64,000 bases of DNA from Phytopythium helicoides (lineage: Eukaryota > Oomycota > Peronosporomycetes > Pythiales > Pythiaceae). Both the position numbers and the translations under genes were made by a program. Under the pieces are notes generated by a model that saw nothing but the letters and a program-made list of their open reading frames with translations, made no database searches and was not told where the DNA came from. Location: the NCBI GenBank assembly GCA_024867545.1, contig JANFNE010000030.1:372001-436000 (forward strand). Direction: 5' to 3'. This document shows, one piece after another, positions 33,776 to 44,360 of the stretch; within the stretch, counting starts at the first letter, position 1, and each line of letters begins with the position of its first letter.

Positions 33776-35695
33776 TCAATAGTACTCGTAGTCGCTGTCT
33801 TCGTTCCCCGCTTCTTCATCAGAGCTTGGTGCATCATTGTCATCAATGCGCTCGTAAAACGCAAGCTCCTCGCTGTCGACATTCTTGGCGTTGAAGAAAA
33901 GAAACACCAGCTTCTGCGCAGTCTCGTCTCGCAAGCGGTTCCGTGCTTGCGAATGTACGAACTTGTGTGCGGAAAAGTTCCGCTCCGCTGCCGCGCTCGA
34001 GCAGCTGGCTGAAAAGACAGTGAGTGCCAATTTTCGTAGCAGAGGAAACTGATATAGCCCTCGCCAGTAGTCGAGCACCAACAGCTCCCCTTCATCAATT
34101 AGGCGAGCTTCTCGTGACTTGTCGCGCTCGCTGCCTAGGTATTTAACAAGCTCAACCGCACATGCATCCTCGTGCTCTTGGCCATGCCAGCAAGCGATGA
34201 AAGAATGAACAGTCATCCTGGTTTCATCGTCCATACCACTCCCGAGATAACGTGGATCCAGGACGAAAGCAACACCATGTGCATCGCCATAGACGAAGTT
34301 GAACCGCTCCGTCAGCACTTGGTTAATCTTTCCAAACTCTGATATCGGCATCACCACCTTCTCAAAGATTCCTGGAAGCGTCAAAAACATCCTATAGACG
34401 TCGGACGGTGGCTTTGAGTTGCGCTCGAATGCCTTTTGAAACGCTGAAAGCACGCCGAGAATCGATAGAGCTTTCTCCAATCGCTGAACGAAATCCTTGT
34501 TCACTACAGTGTCATAGGCATGGCGGCGCTTTGCTTTCTGTTCCTTCGTGCGGGCTCGAAGAAAATCTCGGGAATTGACGAACGCGTGCAGAATCTTCTC
34601 TGATGCCAAAACGGAGGCAAAACAGCGCTCGATGCTGCCCCAACGTGTATCAGCAGGGAGAACTAGGGCAGTTTTGCCTTCCATTTGTTGAAGCCGACGA
34701 AGATCAAACCACAATTGCTGACTCTTCTTGAAGAAGCGCACCATCTTGCGGCAATCTGTTGCCAGTTGCCCCAGCCAGTCAAGCCGATCAACCAAGTCCT
34801 TGACCACCAGATGAATGACGTGTGAGATACAGCCGTGGAAAAACACGTGGGGAAATCTACTTTGAAGCGACGTCCAAACTAGCTGATTCGTTGCTGTGTT
34901 GTCCGTGACGACTGCTGAAAACGACACGAACGGAAACTTGGCCATCACGCGCTCAATATCACGTGCCAGGAATGGAGCATCGTGCGACTCCGAACCAGTG
35001 TAGATAGACTCCAGAAAGAACGTGTTGTCGCCGTCGATGAGCACGTAGTTGATGACTGCTTTTCCGTTGATGTCTGTCCAGGCATCTGTTGTGAGAGTGC
35101 AGCGTTTCCCTTCCCGCGAAAGCATGATCTTAGAGCGAAGGGCGTCATAAGCAGAGTCCAGAAGCGTTGTTGCCAAGTGCTTCCTGGACGGCACGACAGG
35201 AGATGGGGTTAGGACCCGCATAGCTGCTTCAAGGGTTCCGTGTGCTGCCTTGTTGAAAGCCATCCCTGTGGAATAAAACCACATGGCAAAAGCCTGCTGA
35301 AATGCGGTAATCTTCGCCGGAGATAAGGCGGCGCTGAAGCAGGAGTTGATCAGCCGAGTTTGCAGCCGCTCCGCACACTTCTTCTCAATATGATAGCGGA
35401 CGCGCTCGACATGGGTTTTTCCTGACGTGCGGATGATTCGCTCGCACTTCTTGCATGACACGATACCGACATCAACAAGCACTTCATCCCAGATTGGGTC
35501 TTGGCGACGGCCGCCTCGACGTGATAAGCTTTGACTTGGGGACAGGTGCGACGCTGGTGCGACAGCAAGAGTCTGGAGTGAGGAACGACCAATCTCTGGT
35601 TCTCCTGTTGACGGATGGCGAGCAGCACAGCGGTCCATGGCGAACGGGAGAAGTTGTTCTGGGGAAGGCGTGGTGAAAGTAGGAATGCCGAACAA
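33776..35695 (-). CDS. hAT family transposase
   Basis: An uninterrupted 639-aa frame. The N-terminal BED-like zinc finger is CKKCERIIRTSGKTH..HIEKKC. The RNase H-like catalytic core shows the three acidic residues in context: LTTDAWTD, VVTDNTATN, and E in SAAAERNFSAHKFVHSQ. It also has the hAT CxxH motif (GCISHVIHLVVKDL) and DTRWGS. The C-terminal dimerisation region (LLRKLALTVFSASCSSAAAE) is intact. The tail is acidic (DEEAGNEDSDYEYY). All family hallmarks are present and no frame lesion was found, so the enzyme may be active. Confidence 0.95.
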   Translation of the reverse strand: MFGIPTFTTPSPEQLLPFAMDRCAARHPSTGEPEIGRSSLQTLAVAPASHLSPSQSLSRRGGRRQDPIWDEVLVDVGIVSCKKCERIIRTSGKTHVERVRYHIEKKCAERLQTRLINSCFSAALSPAKITAFQQAFAMWFYSTGMAFNKAAHGTLEAAMRVLTPSPVVPSRKHLATTLLDSAYDALRSKIMLSREGKRCTLTTDAWTDINGKAVINYVLIDGDNTFFLESIYTGSESHDAPFLARDIERVMAKFPFVSFSAVVTDNTATNQLVWTSLQSRFPHVFFHGCISHVIHLVVKDLVDRLDWLGQLATDCRKMVRFFKKSQQLWFDLRRLQQMEGKTALVLPADTRWGSIERCFASVLASEKILHAFVNSRDFLRARTKEQKAKRRHAYDTVVNKDFVQRLEKALSILGVLSAFQKAFERNSKPPSDVYRMFLTLPGIFEKVVMPISEFGKINQVLTERFNFVYGDAHGVAFVLDPRYLGSGMDDETRMTVHSFIACWHGQEHEDACAVELVKYLGSERDKSREARLIDEGELLVLDYWRGLYQFPLLRKLALTVFSASCSSAAAERNFSAHKFVHSQARNRLRDETAQKLVFLFFNAKNVDSEELAFYERIDDNDAPSSDEEAGNEDSDYEYY

Positions 35696-35890
35696 TCGAC
35701 ATCATGTAAAGGGACAGCAGTCGCTACTGAGCTTCCTCACGGAGGCTCCATGCGATTCCGCAGCACCATTCGTGCTCGGGCAAATGGGTTATTGGACTGA
35801 TGGAACACCCCATCTGTTTAGGCCACCCACCCGTAAAAAAGTAATTACCCATCTGCCGGTGCTAAAAAGTCCAGGTTTTTGCCAACGCTG

Positions 35891-35898
35891 CTTATTAC
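35891..35898. repeat. 8-bp target-site duplication, right copy (hAT)
   Basis: CTTATTAC directly follows the right inverted repeat of the hAT element and equals 32690-32697. Confidence 0.93.
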
Positions 35899-35911
35899 AG
35901 TGTCATATTAG

Positions 35912-37771
35912 CTATTCAGTTACGATTTCTCGATAAACGATGTTTGTTGTGTAAATTTCCCCATTGTGCATGCTGTCCGAAGCATCTTTGATTAAGACGC
36001 CGATTCGCTGTCTAACTGTTGCTCGCGACAGGGCAACGTAGAGCTGCCCATGTGAAAACACTGAGTCCCGCAAGTAAATTCCGACATGGCGCAATGATTG
36101 CCCTTGAGACTAGTTCATCGTCATTGCAAACGCCAATTGAATAGGAAACTGTTTCCTCTTCGATTGAAAAGGAAGGGCTGAACTCTTGCTCAGTGGAGAT
36201 ATTCTAGGAATAACAATACGTTCCCCCACACCAACACCTGTCATAATTGTTGCCTCCATGCAATGCCGCTGAAGTGCAGTTATTTGCAACCGAGTCCCAT
36301 TGCACAAACCCTCTCGAGCACTGATGTTTCTAAAAAGCATCACAGTGGCCCCAACTTTAAGTCGCAATTTATGTGGAGGCATCCCACTCATTGATAACGA
36401 ATTCAGAAACTCTGGAGGGTATAGATGACTTTGAATCTGCTGATCAAGCTCATCTGATCCTTCGATGGTGTCAACGGAGTAATATGTGTGCTCTACAGCG
36501 TGCAATTTATCGAGAATAAGGTTATTGATTTCACTGACTTGATCGTACTTCGGGGTTAGAATCACTCTTTCAGAGAAATAGTTTCGTGATTCCTCTCCAC
36601 TCATCTCATTGATATCTTGATACACAAAGTCAATTAATTGAGATATTGATTGGCATGAGAGCCTCGATGGTCCTGCAGCAAAAGATCCGTCGGCAACTTT
36701 GCATATTTGTCTCCAAAAATTTCACATCTGTTGTGCCGCCCGTCTCCAATCTGAAGTAAAAAATTGGCGAAGTTATGAGTTTCGTTAGGTGTTTCTTGTG
36801 TGCCGCTTACTCGGAGACGCATGTTCACAGTGAGCTTCATCGTATGCACATGAGACCACAAAAAAGATTTATTAATGGATGCAGAAATGGTTTCTGCAGG
36901 ACCCGCCCTTGGGATTACAGGTAGAGTTTGCCTGAAATCACCTGACATAAGCACCACACCACAACATTTTCAAACGGTACATTCTTTCCCAACAGCACTC
37001 TCATGGTCCTATCAAGGGCCTCAAAAAGATACCGATGAGTCATTGGAGCCTCGTCCCAAATGATTAATGATGCCGCCCGCAGCAACTCAGCTGTAGCGCA
37101 AGTTGCTGACACATCACATGTTGATATTGCATCTGGTTCGAGTGGCAATTTAAAAGTGGAATGAGCAGTCCTTTCCCCGGTCAATAAATTGGCTGCAATA
37201 CCACTACTGGCTACTGCCAGTGCCACTGAGTTTTTCTTTCGTACGGCCGCCAAAATGCACTCTAGCAAATACGACTTGCCAGTACCGCCAGGCCATCCAA
37301 AAAGAAGACCCGAGGCTGGGCTCGATCTTCCTCCATTACACCTTCAACAGATCGTAGAACATTCTCGTAAACAGTCTTTTGTTCCGACGTCAGCAATGCC
37401 ACGCCAGCAAGTTGTCGTTCCAGCTGCTCTGGAGAATATGCACGCTCAGGGTCAAGCAATCGATTACCTCGCCGACTCTCACGTTCCAGCTCTTCCATAA
37501 CGTCTTCATAGTCGCAGATCTGAGGCAACGAAGGATAGCGGCTCAGTGGCTGACCATTCATGATTAAATCATTCTCTACATCAAAAAGACTCAGTAATTG
37601 TATCCGCGGTTGCCGAAACACAGGATCGTCAGCCTGCACTTGGCGTGAATAATCCTCTATTAATGATTCGAAATGGTCATGTGGTGAAGCAGTCACCGAT
37701 TTTCCCGGGTAACGGTGGGATCGAAGGTGAGACATGTCTTTACCGTCGATGACCTCTGAGGTCATAACTGG
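35912..37771 (-). pseudogene. Helitron PIF1-like helicase domain (decayed)
   Basis: From 37771 downward: PVMTSEVIDGKDMSHLR, LTSEQKTVYENVLRSVEG, FFLDG and then the Walker A region, where one C is missing from GGCCCTGGC (about 37290). Next come VALAVASSGIAANLL, LIIWDEAPMTHRY (Walker B), MSGDFRQTLPVIPRAG, LTVNMRLRV, and near the end AMTMN followed by a TAG in place of the conserved Lys (about 36108), then [13 protein letters not shown] and [13 protein letters not shown]. Frame changes are also seen near 36940 and 36640. It supplies the 5'-3' helicase half of the Rep-helicase transposase. Confidence 0.85.
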
Positions 37772-37775
37772 ACAG

Positions 37776-38799
37776 CGTCAGTTTCAAGGGGTGTCGCTAT
37801 TAGGTTTTGTCACCCGTCGACCATCGGCTATCGACCTTCGACCGTCGACGGCCGTTCATCGACTGCCGACCATCGACTATCGGCGGTAGTGGCCCGTCAA
37901 ACCTTGATGGCAAGCCGCCAACTGTCGACGGTTGACGATCGACTACTGGTCGCCGACTGACTGTTCAATATCGTCGGCCGACTACTGACCGCCAACCACC
38001 GATGGTTGACGATTGACTACCGGTCGTCGACCGTACAATATCAGTCACCGACCATCGACCGTCAACCATCAACCGTCCACCGTCGACTAACAACCACAGA
38101 CTATCGACCGTCGAGGGTCGACGACCGGTGATTAGCCACCGACTACCACTGTCGACCGATGACCGACGCCTGTCGACTGTCAGAATCGACTATCGACCAT
38201 CAGAATCGACCACTGACTGTCGACATCGACCGTCGACCATCGACCATCGACCATCGACCTTCGGACACTGACCGTCGACTACCAGACACGCGAAGAGCCA
38301 GTGCGCTGGGCACGTGCCCATAGAAGATGGGTTTCACGATTGCACGACAAGGACTAGGAGTGAGTGGACAGCAGGCGAGTAGGCTAGCCCTCAGTTGATA
38401 ATTTGCCGCGAAGTACACAAGTCCCCGCCTTCTTTGGACTTCCTCGTCAACTCACTCAAGTCAGAACGCTCAAGGGGAGCATAAGGTGGTGAAGTAAAGG
38501 TATTGGATAACATCCCATTGGTACTGCTCAGCTACAGTGGCAGAGCACGACTGGCAACCCGCGTAAGGAACCCAGTCAACCCAACACGCCCGCGGAGTGA
38601 AGATTTCCACGCCGCGGCCACTCAACCCCACTCCTCCTTGCATAGGCGCGTATCACTACCAGTGAGATCGCAGCCGAGCCCTGCACGCAGCGGGTACACA
38701 ACGTGATTTCTCTCAGCCAACCGGGGTAACCCCTCCGTTAGCTGACGTCGGGCGCGTGTGTGAGTGGCGAGTCCGCGGTTCTCGGACCCGCGCTACACT
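37776..38799. mobile_element. ~1-kb non-coding insertion splitting the Helitron, flanked by ACAG
   Basis: ACAG occurs at 37772-37775 and again at 38800-38803. Removing the 1024-bp interval plus one ACAG brings the Rep frame (..PLTLCRDC) and the helicase frame (PVMTSEVIDG..) into the same phase, which argues that the interval is an insertion with a 4-bp target duplication. No coding sequence or obvious terminal inverted repeats were found; the ends read CGTCAGTTTC and, reverse-complemented, AGTGTAGCGC. The element type is unknown. Its left half is a CGAC-rich degenerate minisatellite. Confidence 0.6.
37805..38285. repeat. Degenerate CGAC-rich minisatellite
   Basis: Almost 500 bp built from variants of ATCGACCGTCGACC, alternating GACCATCGAC, GACCGTCGAC and GACTACCGGTC words. 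Because GTCGAC and its relatives are palindromic, the tract can form many alternative hairpins. The period is about 7-14 bp and irregular. Confidence 0.8.
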
Positions 38800-41062
38800 A
38801 CAGTCACGACACAGAGTCAATGGATCTGCAGGTGCGCAGTACACCAATATTATGGCAAACAAACGTCGTAGCTGGCGAGGCATCTGGAATACTGAAGCTT
38901 CCCGAAGGCATTTATCATTCTCTTCATCGTTCTCAAGAAAACCTAGTGCTAAAGCAGCGGCTTTGTACGTAGGATGTATAATGCTGCCCACAGTTCTCAA
39001 ACTTTCAAACGATGTCGGCCCGTGGCGGTAACAGAGTAGAAGACGTAAGTGGTACCGAGTTGGGTCTTGGGGAGAAACCGCTACCATTCGTCCAATTGTT
39101 TTATCTGCACCTCGTTGTCGCCACTCCCATCGATGGCTTCCACTCGATGGTGCCTTCCAAACAAAGTGAATTGGTACTTCATGATAGAGTAAACTTTTAA
39201 CAAGCACTCCGTCGACATCGTCTCTCCCACAGAGCTCGAAAAAGGCTGTTAGTTTCGTGCCACTCGCTCTTCTAAGTACATCACCAACGTTATCATTCGT
39301 TCGATACAATACTTGCTGTTGGTCTTTGTCGTGCACTGGTAATCGAATCACTGCATGCCTTTTCCTTTGCATGGTGAATTCAAAAATGAGCCAACACGCT
39401 TCTGGTGGTGACAGGTGTCGCGCATCCAAGTACTCTTGAACTTCATCTCTGGGTTCGACAGACGTGTCATTGGCTACTTCTCTCTGTTGATTAATTCCCC
39501 TAGTATTGGGACTCTGGTTAGGAGCTTCCGCCCGCCTTCGAGTTTCCGCGTTATGTGCTCCCGCCCGTCTTCGAATCTCCACCACAGCTCGATCCTGCCC
39601 CTTGTAGACGTATTTATACAAATATTTCACTGACTGAACTGTCGAACATATTTCAACATTGATATGACAATCAAACTTCAGGCACAGATATGGATTATAT
39701 GGAACAATCCAACGGTTGTCCACTTCCACTTCATCCATGAAATCCCTGACTCCACGACCAATCCCTGCAGACATCGATTTCTTCACTTTTCGCGTTGTCG
39801 TAGGAAGTTGGTGTCGCTGGTGATTACCTGAGGGTGGAACTACAGGGTTGCGGGGTCTATACTCAGGGTAGCCTTTGCCATCTACCTTCGTCACTTCAGT
39901 GAATTTTTTTTTGGAAACCCTTTTTTGCATTTTTCACCATTCTCTAAACAGGGTGAAACAATTCCTTCCCCACAGGGACCATGAATCATAGATGATGAAA
40001 CAGTCTCGTATAATTGAGGATGCTTAGTTGGATCTGGAACCTCAGCACTAACAAACTTGTCATAATATTGAACTGTGCGAGGCTTCCAGTCTGGTTTAAG
40101 TATAAGTAGTATGTGCGCATGCGGCAAACCTCTTTTCTGGAACTCAATTACATACACGTACGTTTCAACCTCTCCATATATTTTTTTTGTTTTGATATCC
40201 TTCATGATTTCCCGGAGACGCAAAATGAAAGCTCTCGTGACCAAATCGGGCCGATCAGAAGCATTCTGCCCAGGAAGTAAATTTTCCGTGATTTCAGGCC
40301 ATTTCGGATTGCAGGTTACCGTGATAAACAGGTCTGGCTTGCCGAAGTGACGGACGATTGCCATTGCATCGTAGTATTGCTATCTCATATACAGCTCTCC
40401 CCCTGGGAAACTCGAAGAAAGTATTACATGTGTACCCGAATTCTGTAAACCGGAGCTATCCCCACACATTCTGCGAAAATCATCAAAGTAAACCACTTCT
40501 TCCAAAGTCAATCTTCTCGTAACAGCGATGGCATCATCAATGTTGGCAGTATCGATTTCATTTGCTTGTCCTTGCCTGGATGAAGTGACGGCAAGTACAC
40601 TTTTAAGCCCAGGTTCAAAGTAATGAGACCCACTGACGTGTGAAACACCACCACCCACCGAATCACCAGGTAGAGGTTGATCAGCGACAACTGCCGTTCG
40701 ATTTAACAGCGGGTTGGAACGCATCGGTGCCGCGCCAGGAGGAGGACTAATGAAGAGTTGTGCCCGACGCTCTCCTCTTTTCTTTTTGTTCCGCCGCAAA
40801 GCCTGATTCAAGTTGTTGCGACTTCATGGGTTAACGGCATTAGGTACCTCGACAATATTCGCTCTCTATCCTCCTGTGTTGTTGGTGTTGCTGTGATTTG
40901 GTCATCGGATGAGCCATCTCGCAATTGGGCTCGTGCAGTTATACGCCGATTGGTTTGGGATCGGGCGCGTCTACTATACGGAGTTTCATCTTCCGGTGTT
41001 GGAATCATGGGAGGAATCCCTCCCGGTCTAGACGGTGTATTCATCTGCGCACTCCGAGGCAA
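38800..41062 (-). pseudogene. Helitron Rep (HUH) domain and N-terminal region (decayed)
   Basis: Starts near 41062 (MPRSAQMNTPSRPGG), changes frame at about 40810, and continues through VILSSSFPGGELYM to an in-frame TAG (40382-40380). The same frame resumes with QYYDAMAIVRHFGKPDLFIT and VTCNPKWPEI, then the HUH motif GLPHAHILL with its two metal-binding histidines. A one-base change in an A8 run (about 39905) leads to FTEVTKVDGKGYPEYRPRN, IVPYNPYLCLKFDCHIN, and VKYLYKYVYKGQD. It ends at the insertion after PADPLTLCRDC. This is the replication-initiator nuclease that cuts and joins Helitron ends. Confidence 0.85.
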
Positions 41063-41433
41063 AATCTAAACTGTGCAAGATCAAACACCGACGGATAGAG
41101 CACAGAGCTACACTCACGCATAAGCAGACCCACACTCAATAGCACCTGCACTCTTAATAACACCAGCACTCACTTAATAACACCATCACTCACAGGCGAG
41201 AAGCCAGTGATGTTCACCAACCCGATGGACTTGTACACCATCACTCACAAATGAAGCCAGACTCAAACCTGCCACAATCGATTTTATTTGACAAATAAGA
41301 TTCAGATTCTCGATATAATGACAATTTGAGTTTTTTCCATTAAAAAAAAGCAAAAAAAAAGAATGTTCATTCAAATCAAATGCGGAAAAGCCAAATTCAG
41401 TAGCAGTAAAGAGCTACAACGACCCAATAGACT
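41063..41433. other. Region right of the Helitron with short CACTCA-type repeats
   Basis: Contains a 21-bp direct repeat (CTTAATAACACCAGCACTCA and the same with T for G, about 41152 and 41173) and repeated ACCATCACTCACA. The 5' terminus of the Helitron may be here but no TC end could be fixed. No genes. Confidence 0.45.
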
Positions 41434-42008
41434 TTAGTCGCAAAGGTCAATTGCAGTTTCGAAGGTGAGACCATCGATATCCGCAAGGTCAAAGTCGAGC
41501 GTGTCTCCGAAGGTTTCCGCCCCGGCGTCCTCGGCGTCGCTCAGGTCGATGAGGTCCGGGAGGCTGTCCCAAGACATCGCTGTCTCCGTGTCCGTGGTTG
41601 GCGTAAACCACTGAGTCAGCAAATTCGCCCGGAGTGTAGGCCTCAAAGGGATCATAAGCATCGAAATTCTCAGAAAAAAAAAACAGGCGTATTAGGAGCA
41701 GACTCATCCAAGTCGAAATCCACAGCGTAATCCGAGCCGATCCCTGATAAGTCTGCCAAAGTAGAAAAAGGGCGCGCTTCGATGGGCGGTTCCATCTCAC
41801 TGATGCGACGCTCGCACGCGGCCACCTCTTCGTAGAGGCGGAACAGCTGGTTGGCGTACCCGATGTTGGTTGTCCAAAGCCGCTTGTTCTCTCGTAGAAG
41901 CTCGTCGAGACCGCGGTGCTCGCGGTAACGCAGCATGGCAGATTTGAGAATGAAATGAATCCGTATGCACTTGCTAGGCAGGGCCCAGCTTTCATCATTG
42001 CAGTCCAT
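41434..42008 (-). CDS. Small coiled-coil (bZIP-like) protein with acidic C-terminus, frame-disrupted
   Basis: From MDCNDESWALPSKC (42008) the frame encodes a basic region followed by a heptad pattern (LRYREHRGLDELLRENKRLW, then ANQLFRLYEEVAACERRI) like a leucine zipper, then an acidic middle. A T10 run at about 41680-41689 breaks the frame; with one T fewer it would continue SENFDAYDPFEAYTPGEF. A second one-base change (about 41605) leads to the C-terminal part SWDSLPDLIDLSDAEDAG ending in TAIDLCD at 41434. Overall ~190 aa. The combination resembles a small transcription factor with an acidic activation region; no family match is certain. Confidence 0.45.
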
Positions 42009-42733
42009 TTCGATTCATGCATCCTACACTTGATGTATTTGCGGCCGTGCTAAAATACGTGCAGCACCCACCGGCCAGACAGGGACTTATATTTGTGAAG
42101 TATTGAAATGCACTTTATGGATATATTCGGATATATGCCAAACAGTGCTAAGCATAATCATTCTTCTACAATTAATACCCTTTTAAACAGATCACAGATT
42201 CCGCCGTTTCTTCGACTAACTTTTCGGCACCTGCTCCTTCCGCAAGACCAACGTTCAGATTCCATCATCATGGATTCATGACTACTCTCTCAACACCGAG
42301 AATTTAGCAAAGCAGAGTTTTGTGGGACTTATACATTTTGCTGAAGCCGTCGCAGGGTGATTTTAAGGTTAAATACCTGGCACATATGCGCTCCTGCTCT
42401 GTATATACAGCGACACCACCATGGTGAAGTGCAGCCATATTCCTGGCATTTCCGATGATGGATCCCGGTACAATTGCAGCTTCTCATATTAATATGGCCC
42501 CTACCTGCAGTCGTGAGTCTATGTGTTATATAGGAGGAATGTATACTGTGTCGACAGTCACTTGGTTTAATGCTGCGACAACACGCGGCGAGTCTTTTTT
42601 CCTGCGCTACGACTTACCAGCATAGGTTTTTACTTGCTGACATATCTATCCGTCGTGAACACCAACAATGCGATTTACAATTCACACCATAATACACACT
42701 GAAAGCAAACCACTTCTCTCGTGTATTACATCC
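42009..42733. other. AT-rich intergenic region without recognised features
   Basis: No open frame of note, no tRNA, and no terminal repeats were seen. Base composition is more AT-rich than the gene-dense left part of the window. Confidence 0.5.
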
Positions 42734-43259
42734 TTAGTCCTGCAGCTGCACCTTACGAACGAAGGACACACGGTCGATCCAGGCCCCGTAAAGCTCGAAC
42801 GCATTCTCCCCGTTGGTGTTGACCGCCGCGCGCTTGAACCCCTCAACGATGAGAACGAAGGCATGCCCCACGCGGCTGCTATTGAACGCGCCCACAAGGT
42901 AAATGCCTCACAGAGGCTGAGCCGATCGATCGCCGCTTGGCGCCGATGACCCTAGATGCGTGCAGATTAATGGTAAATGCGCTGCAATCCACGCGCGACC
43001 CGATGCTTGAAACGCAACGGATGAAGGTTGCGAAAACCTTCCAGTCGATCTCAATGTCGATGTCGACCCCTCGTGCAGCCAATCCATTTGCAAACGCTTC
43101 CACTTCAACATCTGGAACACCAACTGGGTCGCGAAGTCGCTGGAGTGCGATAGAGAACGCCTCAAATAGCCATCTGCCTGTGGCGTTCGCCCTCAGCACT
43201 GCTTGACGGTTGCTAGCAGTTATGTCGCAAACGCCATGTCCGTCTTCGTCGCGATCCAT
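42734..43259 (-). CDS. Unrecognised gene remnant
   Basis: The sequence has protein-like composition from MDRDEDGHGVCDITASNRQ (43259) through GRWLFEAFSIALQRLRDPVG and DIDIEIDWKVFATFIRCV. The frame then changes by one base (about 42901, CC run) and continues LVGAFNSSRVGHAFVLIVEG, ENAFELYGAWIDRVSF to a stop at 42734. About 175 residues. No known domain was identified; the real start could be further upstream, where the frame remains open but Arg-rich. It may be a degraded oomycete-specific gene. Confidence 0.35.
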
Positions 43260-44302
43260 GCGTCGACGGCGGCGATGTGGTCGGCGAATCCGTCCTGGAT
43301 GGTGGGCTTCAGGCTGCCGTTTTATTGGGGAGCCTTCAGTTCCCAGGCGCAGCAACGAGCGACACGTGGCTGTGGCGTCCGGCACAACGAAAAATGCTAT
43401 GACTGACCGGCACAAAGTTTTACCACCATCTCTACACAAGAGACACAGTCTCAGGCTAAAGGTACAATCCTTCATTTGGGTTACAAACGGGACTGAGGTT
43501 TTTCGGAGATTTCGCCCATTCTCGGGCCTCCTCCTCCTGGCGCTACTGCCGCAGCCGCTCGAGCCAAAATGCGCTCGAACGCGCTCAAAACGCGATTTTT
43601 TCGATTTCGCGGGAAGGATGACTCGATTGCTCCTTGCGTGACTGGACTTCGAAATAACCATAGGTTTATTCCTAATGCATACACTGATTGGCTGATCCTT
43701 TTCACCTAAAAAATCAGCAACCTCTACGAGGGAAAAAATCCCTCGTTGTATTCCCTGATGTCTTAGCCAGGGAGCCATACAAATCCAAAGATAAAAAGGT
43801 TTCAACTCAGACCATACAAATTTACAGATATCCGATCCGCGAACAGCCGCGTCCTCGCAGCGTCAATTCAGGGAGGCTGTTACTGTGTCGACTTGACACC
43901 TGGAGTCCGCTCCTGTCACCTCTGTGTCTTTATACATGTACATGCAGCACACTATATACTTGAAATGAATGGCTGGTACTCGAGGACTCCGTAAGGCCGA
44001 TAAATTCACTTCTCCTTTTGCCGTCTCTTCTGCTCTTCAGTCGTCCTACCGCGCTCCTCAAGCTTCCACAGTATGTTCTTGACTTGGTTTCACTATACAT
44101 GGGTTGCACTTCAACGTGCACCCGTTGAAGTCGTAATTTCAATATAAACTGCAAGCATGAGCAGCCTGTGGTAACGCGAAACGCGTTGCCGCGGCGCTCT
44201 AGTGCTACATCCCAGTACTTAATGCTAGAGCACATTCAAGATGTCAAGGTGGCGCGCGCCACGCACCTTGACCGAGTTCAATCGGCTTGGGTTACGCTTG
44301 GG
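43260..44302. other. Region between the gene remnant and the tRNA array
   Basis: No convincing coding sequence or RNA gene. The last ~60 bp before the array (to GGGTGAGTGGTTGTGCAAAA) blend into the spacer sequence of the first unit, so the exact array boundary is placed where TGCAAAAGTGGAAAAGAAAG begins. Confidence 0.45.
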
Positions 44303-44353
44303 TGAGTGGTTGTGCAAAAGTGGAAAAGAAAGAAGGAGGGAATGGGAGGAGCG

Positions 44354-44357
44354 AAAA
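44354..44357 (-). terminator. Pol III terminator of the first tRNA copy
   Basis: On the minus strand the tRNA 3' end (..ACGTCCA) is followed by CTC then TTTT, a minimal RNA polymerase III stop. The same CTCTTTTCGC follows every copy in the array. Confidence 0.85.
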
Positions 44358-44360
44358 GAG

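Larger units (their letters stand above)
32698..35890 (-). mobile_element. Complete hAT DNA transposon with two genes
   Basis: The left end CAGGGTTGGCAAA (32698-32710) matches the reverse complement of the right end (35890-35878, CAGCGTTGGCAAA) at 12 of 13 positions, and an identical 8-bp duplication flanks the 3193-bp element. Inside, both on the minus strand, are a hAT transposase (33776-35695) and a chromodomain protein (32883-33380). The element lies within the 3' part of the Helitron, so it inserted later. Perfect duplications and an undisturbed transposase suggest recent movement. Confidence 0.92.
32612..41062 (-). mobile_element. Decayed autonomous Helitron (Rep-helicase), carrying nested insertions
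   Basis: Read on the minus strand, the order is N-terminal region, Rep (HUH nuclease), PIF1-like helicase, then a 3' end. The 3' terminus is inferred from a GC-rich hairpin (32644-32623) followed after ~7-11 nt by CTTG (32615-32612) and a T; the canonical ending is CTRR, so this end deviates at one base. The hAT element sits between the helicase stop and this hairpin, and a 1-kb insertion splits Rep from helicase. The coding part has in-frame TAG stops (40382-40380, and about 36108) and several one-base frameshifts, so the element is not autonomous now. The 5' TC terminus was not located and may lie beyond 41062. Confidence 0.8.

Noticed and set aside
37776..38799. Solo LTR interpretation of the 1-kb insertion
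   Set aside because: A TGTAGTG start exists on the minus strand with a possible TGAC duplication, but the other end lacks CA and that excision does not restore the Helitron frame, while ACAG does.
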